From contig NZ_JQED01000055.1 of assembly GCF_000764225.1 (NCBI RefSeq), forward strand, positions 62,001 to 126,000: 64,000 nucleotides of DNA. The letters are read 5' to 3'. How positions within the stretch are numbered: the stretch's first letter is position 1; every line of letters starts with the position of its first letter. Source of the DNA: Colwellia psychrerythraea (GTDB lineage Bacteria; Pseudomonadota; Gammaproteobacteria; Enterobacterales; Alteromonadaceae). Of the stretch, positions 44,783 through 54,145 are shown piece after piece. A program made the translations under genes and the position numbers. Below the pieces are notes generated by a model. That model made no database searches. It worked only from the letters and a program-made list of their open reading frames with translations, and was not told the DNA's origin.

Positions 44783-45679
44783 ATGAATGTCTGCAGGTCA
44801 CCAAAAACTGTTCCAGAGTTTGAACGATATTACCAACTACGTTGGCAAATTCTGCGTAAGCCATGGGATCAGCCTTTAGGTAGCGAACGTGATGGTTTAG
44901 AGCAAGAAAGCATACATCGCATGATTATTGATGCTAATGATAATGTGCTTGCTGTGGGGCGATTAGAAAAGACTAGCCAGTTCTCTGGTCAAATTCGTTT
45001 TATGGCGGTAAGTAGCAACACACAAGGGCAGGGGCTGGGGCAACAAATTATAGCTTCACTTGAATACCAAGCACAAAAGTTAGGTATAACTGTGGTTACC
45101 TTGAATGCGCGAGAAGATGCGGTGGGCTTTTACCAAAAATTGGGTTATAGCCTACAAGGTTTTTCACACTTATTATTTGATGAAATTAAACATTTTACCA
45201 TGAGTAAAGTGTTAACTCATGCTGATAATCATCAACTGCAAGCCTCGACAGTCCTACAAGATGTTTGGCATGAGACTATTCCGCTCAGTAAAGCGATGAA
45301 TATTGAAATTAGTTATTTTGATGGTGAAGAGCTCATTACGCATTGTGATGGTGTCTTTAATAAAAACTTGCATAATACTATGTTTGCGGGAAGTATTTAT
45401 ACTTTGGCCACTTTATCAGGTTGGGGTTGGGTGTATTTGCAGTTACAGCAGCAGCAATTGACAGGCGATATCGTCTTGGCTAAGGCGGATATCAAATACC
45501 ACGCGCCGATAGCTGGTATTGGTTATGCAAAGGTTGTTACTGAATCAGTTTCAGGTGACTTTACTCGATTAGCCCTAGGAAAAAATGCCCGTATTCATTT
45601 AACGGTTCATCTTTATAATGGTGAAAATATTGCGGCGACATTTACCGGAAATTATGCGGTAATAGCCCCTAAAATTTGA
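44783..45679 (+). CDS. fabY: FabY/YiiD-type GNAT-hotdog fusion
   Basis: 298 residues. The N-terminal GNAT domain (about 1-145: ERYYQLRWQILRKPWDQPLGSERD, IRFMAVSSNTQGQGLGQQII, AREDAVGFYQKLGY) is joined to a C-terminal YiiD-type thioesterase/hotdog domain (about 155-298: NLHNTMFAGSIYTLATLSGWGWVYL, ILVADIKYHAPI-like region, LALGKNARIHLTV). The order and motifs match E. coli FabY (YiiD), which supports fatty-acid synthesis initiation. The E. coli protein is about 30 residues longer at the ends. It lies 27 bp after a family B repeat. Confidence 0.88.
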   Translation: MNVCRSPKTVPEFERYYQLRWQILRKPWDQPLGSERDGLEQESIHRMIIDANDNVLAVGRLEKTSQFSGQIRFMAVSSNTQGQGLGQQIIASLEYQAQKLGITVVTLNAREDAVGFYQKLGYSLQGFSHLLFDEIKHFTMSKVLTHADNHQLQASTVLQDVWHETIPLSKAMNIEISYFDGEELITHCDGVFNKNLHNTMFAGSIYTLATLSGWGWVYLQLQQQQLTGDIVLAKADIKYHAPIAGIGYAKVVTESVSGDFTRLALGKNARIHLTVHLYNGENIAATFTGNYAVIAPKI

Positions 45680-45710
45680 AGAAAATCCTGACACTACAAG
45701 AGAAAAAGAG

Positions 45711-46208
45711 ATGAGAAAATATAGTTTACCAGTCTTTGTGGCCATATGTGCACTGATGGCTGGTTTGTTGAGTGTTACTACTTTAGCTGCTAATGATAAA
45801 CAAACTATTGATAATGTTTTAAATCGCTTTCATCAAGCAGCCGCTGATGCCCAGGCAAAGCCTTACTTTAATCTACTTAGTCAAGATGCCATTTTTCTTG
45901 GAACGGATGCAACTGAGCGCTGGAGCAAAGAAGAATTTAAGGCTTTTGTCGTGCCATATTTTTCACAGGGTAAGGGCTGGCTGTATACGCCTGTAGAGCG
46001 CAATATCAGTGTGGTTAAACAAGGGCAAGTAGCCTTTTTTGATGAAATACTTTTTAGCGAAAGTTATGGCACCTGTCGCGGCTCTGGACTATTGGTTAAA
46101 ACGGAGCAAGGCTGGAAGATATCCCAGTACAACCTATCAATCCCTATGCCTAATGGGTTAGCCAAAGCGTTGGTTAAGCAGATAAAAGCCTTTGAGCAGA
46201 GTAAGTAG
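45711..46208 (+). CDS. Exported NTF2-like / SnoaL-like protein
   Basis: 165 residues with a signal peptide (VAICALMAGLLSVTTLAA) and one NTF2-like cone domain: VLNRFHQAAADAQAKPYFNLLSQDAIFLGTDATERWSKEEF followed by GTCRGSGLLVKTEQGWKISQYNLSIPMPN. Such domains are common in periplasmic proteins of unknown role. It begins 31 bp after fabY on the same strand and the next gene starts 21 bp later, so these may form one transcript. Confidence 0.82.
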   Translation: MRKYSLPVFVAICALMAGLLSVTTLAANDKQTIDNVLNRFHQAAADAQAKPYFNLLSQDAIFLGTDATERWSKEEFKAFVVPYFSQGKGWLYTPVERNISVVKQGQVAFFDEILFSESYGTCRGSGLLVKTEQGWKISQYNLSIPMPNGLAKALVKQIKAFEQSK

Positions 46209-46229
46209 CATCCCCTTAAAATAAATATA

Positions 46230-47147
46230 ATGAGCAATGCAATGACTGACAACGTATTGAAGAATAATGGTCTATCCTCGGTAGGTATCATTGGCTGCGG
46301 ATGGCTAGGGAGTTCACTAGCTTATCACTTTAAGGCACGGCGCGTAGCAGTGCTTGCTACGCGCAGCAATGCTGAAAATACCGAACAATTAAATAACCAA
46401 GGTATACACGCGAAAGTTTTATCCTTACCTGCAGAACAAGCTCTGTTAAATAGCCACGCCATTTTCAAACAACAATGTCTAGTGGTCGCCATTACGCCAC
46501 AATTTAGACAAGGGCGTGTTGATTATGCGGATAAAATCCAACAGCTAGTTGAGTCAGCTAAAGCGAGTAACTGTGTTGAGAAGATTATCTTACTGAGTAG
46601 CAGTGCGGTATATAATGGTTTATCAGGGAAAGTAGCAGAAGACAGCATGTTAGATATGTCGGCTGATAAAGTTTCTCTCTTAAATCAAGCGGAGCAAGCA
46701 GTACTCGGTTTTAATAGTCATGCTCAAGAGGCATCTAGCTTACCTGATGACTTAAACAATAAAAAAGCGTATGTACTCAGGTTATCTGGTTTAGTTGGGC
46801 CAAAACGCCACCCTGGAAAGTTTTTATTAAATGGCCGAATGCTAAAAAGCCCTCAAGCCATTGTTAACTTAATTCACCAGCAAGATGCTGTTGGTCTTAT
46901 TGATGCATTATTACAAAGTGAACTTTGTGGTGGCATTTTTAATGGTGTCAGTTCAACACATATTACTAAAAAACAATACTATCAAGCAGCAGCGAAATCT
47001 TTGCAATTACCTAGACCTATCTTTGATGATAATGATATATCAGGAGGAAATGCTCCTAAAATCGTCTCGGGCAAAAAAACTCAGTCTGCTTTAGCTTATT
47101 CATTTGTCTATGATGATTTACTCACATGGCTTGAGCAAGCAGACTAA
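46230..47147 (+). CDS. YeeZ-like NAD(P)-binding Rossmann protein
   Basis: 305 residues. SVGIIGCGWLGSSLAYHF near residues 17-34 is the dinucleotide-binding fold, and IILLSSSAVYNGLSGKVAEDS corresponds to the extended-SDR strand with a serine and tyrosine. The later sequence (YVLRLSGLVGPKRHPGKFL) resembles the YeeZ/NAD-dependent epimerase group. The catalytic lysine of true epimerases is not evident. Function unknown. A second ATG four codons in is an alternative start. Confidence 0.8.
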   Translation: MSNAMTDNVLKNNGLSSVGIIGCGWLGSSLAYHFKARRVAVLATRSNAENTEQLNNQGIHAKVLSLPAEQALLNSHAIFKQQCLVVAITPQFRQGRVDYADKIQQLVESAKASNCVEKIILLSSSAVYNGLSGKVAEDSMLDMSADKVSLLNQAEQAVLGFNSHAQEASSLPDDLNNKKAYVLRLSGLVGPKRHPGKFLLNGRMLKSPQAIVNLIHQQDAVGLIDALLQSELCGGIFNGVSSTHITKKQYYQAAAKSLQLPRPIFDDNDISGGNAPKIVSGKKTQSALAYSFVYDDLLTWLEQAD

Positions 47148-47238
47148 TTTTATTTTTCAATTCAAATGACAATTCTTTTTATCAAAGTGATTATTGCACA
47201 GGGTGTCGGTACTTTTGATATACTAGCGCCGATATTTA

Positions 47239-47532
47239 TTGAAGAGCCAACTTTTGCAGTTATTCCCGACAAAATTCTTAATTCGACATCAAGCTAAACT
47301 AGTGTTTATTGCCATATGGGCCCATGTCACTATTCTGGATTTATGCGCTGTGACTTATTCAGGGCCAGTGTTTTTTTGGCAAAAAAGTTTACAGCCATAC
47401 ACATTATTTGTTCACCTAATGATCGCTTGTTTAACCTTATTTTTCTATTTTTTTCTTAAAAAACTCTATGCTCGTCTTCGAGTAAATAAAACCACAAAGG
47501 CACTAAACTCAACTAAGGAGTCTTCATACTGA
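47239..47532 (+). CDS. Hypothetical small membrane protein coupled to dusC
   Basis: 97 residues with two hydrophobic segments (about 20-40 and 55-74) and a basic tail (KKLYARLRVNKTTKALNS). The only early start is a TTG at 47239 without a clear ribosome site, so the exact N-terminus is uncertain. Its TGA overlaps the ATG of dusC (TGATG), an arrangement that favours a real coupled gene. No family recognised. Confidence 0.55.
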   Translation: MKSQLLQLFPTKFLIRHQAKLVFIAIWAHVTILDLCAVTYSGPVFFWQKSLQPYTLFVHLMIACLTLFFYFFLKKLYARLRVNKTTKALNSTKESSY

Positions 47533-48464
47533 TGCGTGTTGTACTTGCGCCGATGGAAGGCGTATTAGATCATTTAATGCGAGACTTATTAACTCAAGTT
47601 GGCAGTTATGACCTCTGTGTTACCGAATTTATTCGTATTGTTGATCAAGTCATCTCAGACAACGCTTTTTATCGCTTTTGTCCTGAATTAAAAGAAGCGG
47701 GTGCCTATGGCTGCACGACCAAAGCGGGAACACCTGTTCGGGTGCAGTTACTTGGACAGCATCCTCAATATATGGCTGAAAATGCTGCTAAAGTAGTAGA
47801 ACTTGGCTCTAATGGCATTGATATTAACTTTGGTTGCCCATCTAAAATGGTCAATAAAAACCAAGGTGGGGCTGTTTTATTAAAAGATCCGGAAAACCTT
47901 TATCAAATAGTTAAAGCCGTTAAGGAAGCTGTACCTAGCGATACTATGGTGAGTGCTAAAATTCGTTTAGGTTATGAGGACAAAAGCCTAGCCATTGAAA
48001 ATGGACAAGCGGTTGAAGCTGCCGGTGCTAATGAATTGACTGTTCATGCCCGGACTAAAATAGAAGGGTATAAACCACCTGCGCATTGGCATTGGATTGC
48101 GAAAATAAAAAATGAGATTTCAATTCCCGTCATCGCTAATGGTGATATTTGGAACCTTAAAGATGCGATAAAGTGTCGAGAAATTTCAGGTTGTACTGAT
48201 GTGATGGTTGGTCGCGGCGCATTAACCATGCCTAATTTAGGTAAAGTTATTAAACAAGAAGATGATGTAATGCCTTGGTTTGACGTGCAAGCTTTGCTGT
48301 TGGCTTATACTGAATGTGAAACCCGTGGTGATAAAAGTAAATATTTCCCTAATCGCATTAAACAGTGGCTTAAATATTTAAAGAATCATTATCAGGAAGC
48401 AGATGCCTTATTTGGTGAAGTTAGAACATTAAATACAGCAGAAGATATTAGAGCAGCGCTATAA
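47532..48464 (+). CDS. dusC: tRNA-dihydrouridine(16) synthase DusC
   Basis: 310 residues. VLAPMEGVLDHLMRDLLTQVGSYDLCVTEFIRI is the FMN-binding start of the DusC branch, with the catalytic cysteine in INFGCPSKMVNKNQGG and the conserved VHARTKIEGYKPPAHW. It reduces uridine 16 in the D-loop of tRNAs using NADPH and FMN. The C-terminal helical RNA-binding domain (RIKQWLKYLKNHY) is complete. A terminator follows. Confidence 0.95.
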   Translation: MRVVLAPMEGVLDHLMRDLLTQVGSYDLCVTEFIRIVDQVISDNAFYRFCPELKEAGAYGCTTKAGTPVRVQLLGQHPQYMAENAAKVVELGSNGIDINFGCPSKMVNKNQGGAVLLKDPENLYQIVKAVKEAVPSDTMVSAKIRLGYEDKSLAIENGQAVEAAGANELTVHARTKIEGYKPPAHWHWIAKIKNEISIPVIANGDIWNLKDAIKCREISGCTDVMVGRGALTMPNLGKVIKQEDDVMPWFDVQALLLAYTECETRGDKSKYFPNRIKQWLKYLKNHYQEADALFGEVRTLNTAEDIRAAL

Positions 48465-48484
48465 AGCAGATTGATAGTGTTAAC

Positions 48485-48510
48485 AAGGCCAGCATTTGTT
48501 GGCCTTTTTT
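48485..48510. terminator. Terminator after dusC
   Basis: AAGGCC and GGCCTT, extended by CA/TG pairs, enclose a short loop and are followed by six T residues. It lies between dusC and the convergent LysR gene. Confidence 0.85.
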
Positions 48511-48518
48511 GTTCGTTT

Positions 48519-49415
48519 TTAAAACGAATGGCAGCGCTTAATTTCTTCTATCAGTGCATTTGCCAGTGGCGATACACTGCTGTTTTTTGAAGAGATCAGC
48601 ATCACCGGAATTTGATAAGAATATTTTTCAGGAAGGATTGGCTTAAACAAACCTTTATCAACCCAATAACTCGCATAGTGCTCTGGTAAATAGCCAATAA
48701 ACTCACCTGATAAAATGAGGTGTGCTATGCCTTCATCATGGTAGGCAGTAGCACTATTTTGGTAGTTTAAACCATCATTTCTTACTTCTTTATCACGCAT
48801 ATAGTTACTGGTGATCACTTCCGCTGTTTCAAGTAATTTAGTTATTTCTGACGGAGTACAGTCGAATAATTGGTGTCCTTTGCCGCAATATAAATAGTTA
48901 GTTTCATTGTGCAATGGATAATAATCCAAGCCACGTAGGTGATGACGGCTCACCCCTAGACCAACTAGTGAGCGGCCATTAGCAACCGAAGTTTCTACTT
49001 CACGTGCTTCACAAACATTAATATCAAACTGAATATTATCTCCCTTTGCTTTTAATGCCGAAATTACCCGAGCAACACCACAGCGAGGATCGCTGACAAA
49101 AGTATCAATAGTCGAAATAGTGACTCGCCCTGATAACTCATGTTTTGAACTCGCAACCGTGCTGGTAAAAGCTTCACATTGTTGCAGTAATTCTAGTGAA
49201 GCTTGATAAGTTACTCGCCCCGTTTCTGTTAACTCGAAGCCACTTCTGCCGCGTTTACATAATTTGATGCCTAGACGAACTTCTAAGTCTGATAAATGCG
49301 CACTAATCGTAGAGCGACCTATATTGAGGCGAGATTCTGCCGCAGATAAACCGCCACATTCAACAATAGCGACGAATACTCTCAGTAAACGTAAATCTAC
49401 GTCATGAACTTGCAT
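48519..49415 (-). CDS. LysR-family regulator beside hutH
   Basis: 298 residues. The helix-turn-helix reads GGLSAAESRLNIGRSTISAHLSDLEVRL, then KLCKRGRSGFELTETG; the effector domain follows. It is divergent from hutH with a 138-bp gap, so it probably controls hutHU. The cluster also has a HutC repressor, so histidine use may be under dual control. The inducer is unknown; histidine or urocanate would fit. Confidence 0.9.
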   Translation of the reverse strand: MQVHDVDLRLLRVFVAIVECGGLSAAESRLNIGRSTISAHLSDLEVRLGIKLCKRGRSGFELTETGRVTYQASLELLQQCEAFTSTVASSKHELSGRVTISTIDTFVSDPRCGVARVISALKAKGDNIQFDINVCEAREVETSVANGRSLVGLGVSRHHLRGLDYYPLHNETNYLYCGKGHQLFDCTPSEITKLLETAEVITSNYMRDKEVRNDGLNYQNSATAYHDEGIAHLILSGEFIGYLPEHYASYWVDKGLFKPILPEKYSYQIPVMLISSKNSSVSPLANALIEEIKRCHSF

Positions 49416-49553
49416 AATATTTATTTTTCTTTGTTCGGTAAACTCGGAATGAATTACGATTATTATCTATTTATAAAACATAGAGAGCAAGATAAAATAA
49501 ACACATTAAAAGCACTTTGTGCATATAACATATAAATAGTTAGGAACATTCAG

Positions 49554-51062
49554 ATGACATTTAAATATGGTATTGACCGTTTAAATCTTGATATTGTTAA
49601 TGGTATTGCTGACGGCAGTATCCAAGCAGAGCTTTGCCAAGAAGCGATAGATAAAATTAACAAAAGCCGTCAAAGAGTTGAGAAAATGGCCGCGTCAGAT
49701 AAGGCTGTTTATGGCATCAATACGGGTTTTGGTCCTTTATGTGATACACAAATCTCGCCTGAAGATACAAATTTATTACAAAAGAATTTGCTTATAACCC
49801 ATGCCGTAGGTGTTGGTGAGCCAATTGCAAAAGCAATTTCAAAGCTGATGCTGATCACTAAAGTACATGCCTTAAGTCAGGGGTTTTCCGGTATTCGCCT
49901 AGAGGTTGTAGAACGTATGTTAGCGTTTATCAATCTTGATTTGATCCCTGTTGTACCAGAGCAGGGCTCAGTAGGAGCGTCGGGAGATTTAGCACCACTT
50001 TCTCATTTATTTTTACCACTCCTAGGTGAAGGTGAATTTTGGCAAAGTGAAGCGGGACAAGATGACAAAATAGTTGCTGCAGCACCGCTACTTTGTGAAA
50101 ACGGTTTAGACATTATGGACCTGCAAGCAAAAGAAGGTTTAGCGTTAATTAACGGGACTCAGTTTATTTTATCACACGCTATCACTGCGTTGACAAAGAT
50201 GCGTTATCTATTAGAACTTGCTGACTTGACCGGTGCTATGAGTATCGAGGGTATGCAAGGTAGCGAATCACCATTTAGAGAAGAGCTACATCAAACACGT
50301 GCATTTAAAGGTAACTTAGAAGTTGCTGCGCGCATGAGACATTTCTTTAAAGATTCTCAAAACATGGCTGCTCATGAAGGCTGTGAACGAGTCCAAGACC
50401 CTTATTCATTAAGATGTATTCCACAAGTGCATGGCGCGTCACGTAATGCGTATTATCACTTAAAAGAGCTCGCTGAAATTGAAATGAACTCTGTCACGGA
50501 TAACCCAATAGTTATCAGTAGCGAAGAAGCTATTTCAGGGGGAAGTTTTCATGGACAACCCCTTGCCATGGTACTTGATTATGCCTCAATAGCTGCTGCT
50601 GAGTTAGGTAATATTTCAGACAGACGTTGTTACCTATTATTAGAAGGTTTACATGGCTTGCCGAGACTATTGACTTCTGCTGGCGGTTTAAACTCAGGCA
50701 TGATGATCCCGCAATACGCAACTGCAGCACTAGTGACAGAAAACAAATCGCTTTGTTTCCCACCATCAGCTGATAGTGTACCGACGTCTATGGGCCAAGA
50801 AGATCATGTTTCTATGGGCAGTATTTCTGGTCGAAAACTAAACCAAATCTTAGGTAATGTAGAAAAAATATTCGGCATCGAGTTAATGTACGCCGCGCAA
50901 GCGATTGACTTTAGACGCCCTAATAAATGCTCTGATCTTATTGAGGTAAACCATCAAGTGATAAGAGAAAAAGTAGCTAAGCTTGAAGAAGATAGACTAT
51001 TAAAGCCTGACATTGATGCCATGGTTACATTAGTCAAATCACAAGCATTTACAGTTAGATAG
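49554..51062 (+). CDS. hutH: Histidine ammonia-lyase
   Basis: 502 residues. It deaminates histidine to urocanate, the first step of histidine degradation. The MIO cofactor-forming triad Ala-Ser-Gly is at 142-144 (GSVGASGDLAPLSHL). YGINTGFG, GTQFILSHA, the QDPYSLRCIPQVHGA stretch and MGQEDHVSMGS are conserved. Cytoplasmic tetramer by family. hutU follows after 13 bp. Confidence 0.97.
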   Translation: MTFKYGIDRLNLDIVNGIADGSIQAELCQEAIDKINKSRQRVEKMAASDKAVYGINTGFGPLCDTQISPEDTNLLQKNLLITHAVGVGEPIAKAISKLMLITKVHALSQGFSGIRLEVVERMLAFINLDLIPVVPEQGSVGASGDLAPLSHLFLPLLGEGEFWQSEAGQDDKIVAAAPLLCENGLDIMDLQAKEGLALINGTQFILSHAITALTKMRYLLELADLTGAMSIEGMQGSESPFREELHQTRAFKGNLEVAARMRHFFKDSQNMAAHEGCERVQDPYSLRCIPQVHGASRNAYYHLKELAEIEMNSVTDNPIVISSEEAISGGSFHGQPLAMVLDYASIAAAELGNISDRRCYLLLEGLHGLPRLLTSAGGLNSGMMIPQYATAALVTENKSLCFPPSADSVPTSMGQEDHVSMGSISGRKLNQILGNVEKIFGIELMYAAQAIDFRRPNKCSDLIEVNHQVIREKVAKLEEDRLLKPDIDAMVTLVKSQAFTVR

Positions 51063-51075
51063 GGAAGGCCTTACC

Positions 51076-53106
51076 ATGGAGACATCGATGAATTTTCAAG
51101 ACCTAACGTTTTTTAAAGAAAGCATAAAGCAAGGTATCCCAAGTGTATTGCCAAAAGCAAAGCCTTATCCTGCTGATGCTAACCGTGCGCCCAAACGTAA
51201 AGATATTCTGTCTGTTGATGAAAAACAGTTAGCAGTAAGAAACGCTTTACGTTATTTTCCAAAAGAATGGCACCAAGAATTAGCCATTGAATTTGCGCAA
51301 GAGTTGAAAGACTTTGGCCGTATTTACATGTACCGCTTTAAGCCTAGCTACCACATGAAGGCCCGTTCTATTGCTGACTATCCAGCAAAATGTGAGCAAG
51401 CTGCAGCAATTATGTTAATGGTGGAAAATAACTTAGATCCTGCGGTTGCGCAACATCCAGAAGAATTAATCACTTATGGCGGCAATGGTGCTGTGTTCCA
51501 AAACTGGGCGCAATATCTATTAGCGATGAAGTATTTAAGTGAGATGGAAAGTGACCAAACCTTGCATTTATACTCAGGTCACCCTATGGGGTTATTTCCG
51601 TCATCGGAAGATGCACCACGTGTGGTTGTGACCAACGGTATGATGATCCCTAACTACTCTCAGCCCGATGACTGGGAAAAGTTTAATGCACTCGGTGTTA
51701 CTCAATACGGACAAATGACAGCCGGCTCCTTTATGTATATTGGACCTCAAGGCATTGTGCACGGCACTACTATTACGGTAATGAATGCTTTTCGTAAAGT
51801 GTTAGCAACAGGTGAAAGCCCACAAGGTAAAATTTTCCTTACTGCTGGTTTAGGTGGTATGAGTGGAGCTCAACCCAAAGCAGGTAATATTGCTAACTGT
51901 GTTACCGTTTGTGCCGAGATTAACGCTAATGCGGCAACGAAACGTCATCAGCAAGGTTGGGTTGATGAATTAATCGATAATATGGATGAACTTGTTGCTC
52001 GGGTGAAAGTTGCACAAGCAAACAAAGAAGTCGTTTCGATTGCTTATATTGGTAATATTGTCGATGTGTGGGAAAATTTTTATGAAAAAGAAATTTATAT
52101 TCATTTAGGTTCAGACCAAACGTCATTGCACAACCCTTGGTCAGGCGGTTACTACCCAGTAGATATTAGCTATGAAGAATCGAATCGCTTGATTCGTGAA
52201 GAGCCTGAAAGCTTTAAAGCAAAAGTACAGTCAACCTTAAAGCGCCATGCTGATGCGGTTAACAAGCACACCGCACGCGGTACTTACTTCTTCGACTACG
52301 GTAATGCTTTCTTACTTGAAGCATCACGCGCAGGTGGCGATGTCATGGCTGAAAACGGTATTGATTTTAAATACCCGTCATACGTACAAGATATCTTAGG
52401 CCCGATGTGTTTTGATTATGGCTTTGGACCATTCCGCTGGGTTTGCGCTTCTGGTAAACCTGAAGATTTAGATAAAACTGATGCGATTGCTGCGAGTGTG
52501 CTGAAAAATATTATGCAAGAATCGCCTGAAGAAATTCAGCAACAAATGCAAGACAACATCACTTGGATAGAAGACGCTAAGCAAAATAAATTAGTAGTGG
52601 GTTCGCAAGCACGTATTTTGTATGCGGATGCTCAAGGTCGTATGGAAATAGCTAAAGCCTTTAATGATGCAATCAATAATGGTGATATTGGTCCTGTGGT
52701 ATTAGGCCGAGATCATCATGATGTCAGCGGAACCGATTCACCGTTTCGTGAAACATCCAACATATATGATGGCAGTCGTTTTACTGCGGATATGGCTATT
52801 CACAATGTTATTGGTGATAGCTTCCGTGGTGCAACTTGGGTTTCAATCCACAACGGTGGCGGTGTCGGCTGGGGTGAAGTAGTCAATGGTGGTTTTGGTA
52901 TGTTACTTGATGGCTCAGCAGCAGCTGAACGTCGACTTAAATCCATGTTGCTGTTTGATGTAAACAACGGTATTGCCCGTCGCAGTTGGGCGCGTAATGA
53001 AGAAGCTAACTTTGCTATTAAACGTGAAATGGCTCGTACACCCAAGCTTAAAGTTACGTTAGCAAATTTAGTTGAGGACGATGTTTTAAATAAACTATCG
53101 TTTTAA
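51076..53106 (+). CDS. hutU: Urocanate hydratase, long form
   Basis: 676 residues. It hydrates urocanate to imidazolonepropionate using tightly bound NAD as electrophile. ELITYGGNGAVFQNWAQYLL, LYSGHPMGLFPS, FLTAGLGGMSGAQPKAGNIA and DHHDVSGTDSPFRET are recognisable. It is about 115 residues longer than the roughly 555-560-residue enzyme of Pseudomonas and Bacillus, with extra N-terminal and internal sequence, and close in length to the animal enzyme. AAGG 8 nt before the first ATG supports the start; an ATG four codons in is possible. Confidence 0.95.
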   Translation: METSMNFQDLTFFKESIKQGIPSVLPKAKPYPADANRAPKRKDILSVDEKQLAVRNALRYFPKEWHQELAIEFAQELKDFGRIYMYRFKPSYHMKARSIADYPAKCEQAAAIMLMVENNLDPAVAQHPEELITYGGNGAVFQNWAQYLLAMKYLSEMESDQTLHLYSGHPMGLFPSSEDAPRVVVTNGMMIPNYSQPDDWEKFNALGVTQYGQMTAGSFMYIGPQGIVHGTTITVMNAFRKVLATGESPQGKIFLTAGLGGMSGAQPKAGNIANCVTVCAEINANAATKRHQQGWVDELIDNMDELVARVKVAQANKEVVSIAYIGNIVDVWENFYEKEIYIHLGSDQTSLHNPWSGGYYPVDISYEESNRLIREEPESFKAKVQSTLKRHADAVNKHTARGTYFFDYGNAFLLEASRAGGDVMAENGIDFKYPSYVQDILGPMCFDYGFGPFRWVCASGKPEDLDKTDAIAASVLKNIMQESPEEIQQQMQDNITWIEDAKQNKLVVGSQARILYADAQGRMEIAKAFNDAINNGDIGPVVLGRDHHDVSGTDSPFRETSNIYDGSRFTADMAIHNVIGDSFRGATWVSIHNGGGVGWGEVVNGGFGMLLDGSAAAERRLKSMLLFDVNNGIARRSWARNEEANFAIKREMARTPKLKVTLANLVEDDVLNKLSF

Positions 53107-53200
53107 ATTACTAATTAGATGAATAAAATTCAGAGTTACGTTATGAAAAGTAGCGTACCTCTGAACGTAGTTATTAATCGTCCCCCATTTTGGGCCGTAG

Positions 53201-53947
53201 TTAAAAAACGAGATGGCTGCCCAGACGATACTTGCTTCCTGGTGATGTGAGTATGGCTAAACTAACAATGCCCTGTTTTGACCATGTTCTACGTCGTACC
53301 TGCAAACAAGGAGCAATTTCTTCAATGTTAAGCAGTTGGCAAATATGCTGCTCAGCTAGTACAGCTTCGACTTCATGAGTTGCTTCAGTTAAAGGCGCAA
53401 CTGAAGAAAGGTATTCATGGGATGTTATTTTGGTAAAGTTCTGTAATAGATATTCGGGCACTAGCGAAGCATTAACATAACGTTGCTCTAACTGAATAGG
53501 CTCACCATTTTCCAAATGTAAAATTTCCGAATAATAGACATGCTCATTATTTTTTAAATTCAGTAAAATGGCTAATTCGTCAGTGACCGCAATAGCTTGA
53601 AGTAACAGTTGTTCTGCTTTGTGTTCATGACCCCGCTCGCTAATTTCATCACTGATATTCCTAATTTTTAGTAAAGACGATTGTGATTTAAATGTGGCAA
53701 CAAAAGTGCCTGCACCTTGAGAGCGTACTAAAATTCCTTGGGCAGTGAGTTCTTGTAATGCACGTCTGGCGGTCATACGGCTTACATCAAATTGTTGTGT
53801 CAGTTCATTCTCAGAAGGTACCTTAGCATTTTGTGGCCATTCTCCCGACTCTATATTTTCACAAATGTACTGCTTGATAACAGTATATTTTGCTGGTTTA
53901 TCTTTTTTTGTTGAGCTGTTATTCGAGTTATTATTAGCGGAGGCCAT
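53201..53947 (-). CDS. hutC: Histidine-utilisation repressor HutC (GntR family)
   Basis: 248 residues. The winged helix near residues 20-85 (WPQNAKVPSENELTQQFDVSRMTARRALQELTAQGILVRSQGAGTFVA) is followed by a UTRA ligand domain. HutC releases DNA when urocanate binds. It is convergent with hutU and divergent from hutI. A perfect HutC-type palindrome lies between hutC and hutI, so it should repress hutI and itself. Confidence 0.94.
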   Translation of the reverse strand: MASANNNSNNSSTKKDKPAKYTVIKQYICENIESGEWPQNAKVPSENELTQQFDVSRMTARRALQELTAQGILVRSQGAGTFVATFKSQSSLLKIRNISDEISERGHEHKAEQLLLQAIAVTDELAILLNLKNNEHVYYSEILHLENGEPIQLEQRYVNASLVPEYLLQNFTKITSHEYLSSVAPLTEATHEVEAVLAEQHICQLLNIEEIAPCLQVRRRTWSKQGIVSLAILTSPGSKYRLGSHLVF

Positions 53948-54012
53948 TATGATTCATTTCGAGTTTGTTTAACTTATTTATAAGATCTCATATCTTTAAT
54001 GAAAAGGCAATG

Positions 54013-54026
54013 CTTGTATATACAAG
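54013..54026. promoter_or_regulatory. HutC operator
   Basis: CTTGTATATACAAG is a perfect 14-bp palindrome matching the known HutC core (TGTATATACA). It sits 66 bp from the hutC start and 119 bp from hutI, in the divergent promoter region. No equally good copy is seen before hutH. Confidence 0.88.
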
Positions 54027-54145
54027 TTGATTGTTAAGGGTTTTCAAGGTAAAATTTTTCTATCCTGGTAAGCTGATACGTTAGTTGTTTATAACGAAAA
54101 ACTTGACGTCTATTTTACAGCATACTTTTTATCTTAGGTAGTAGT

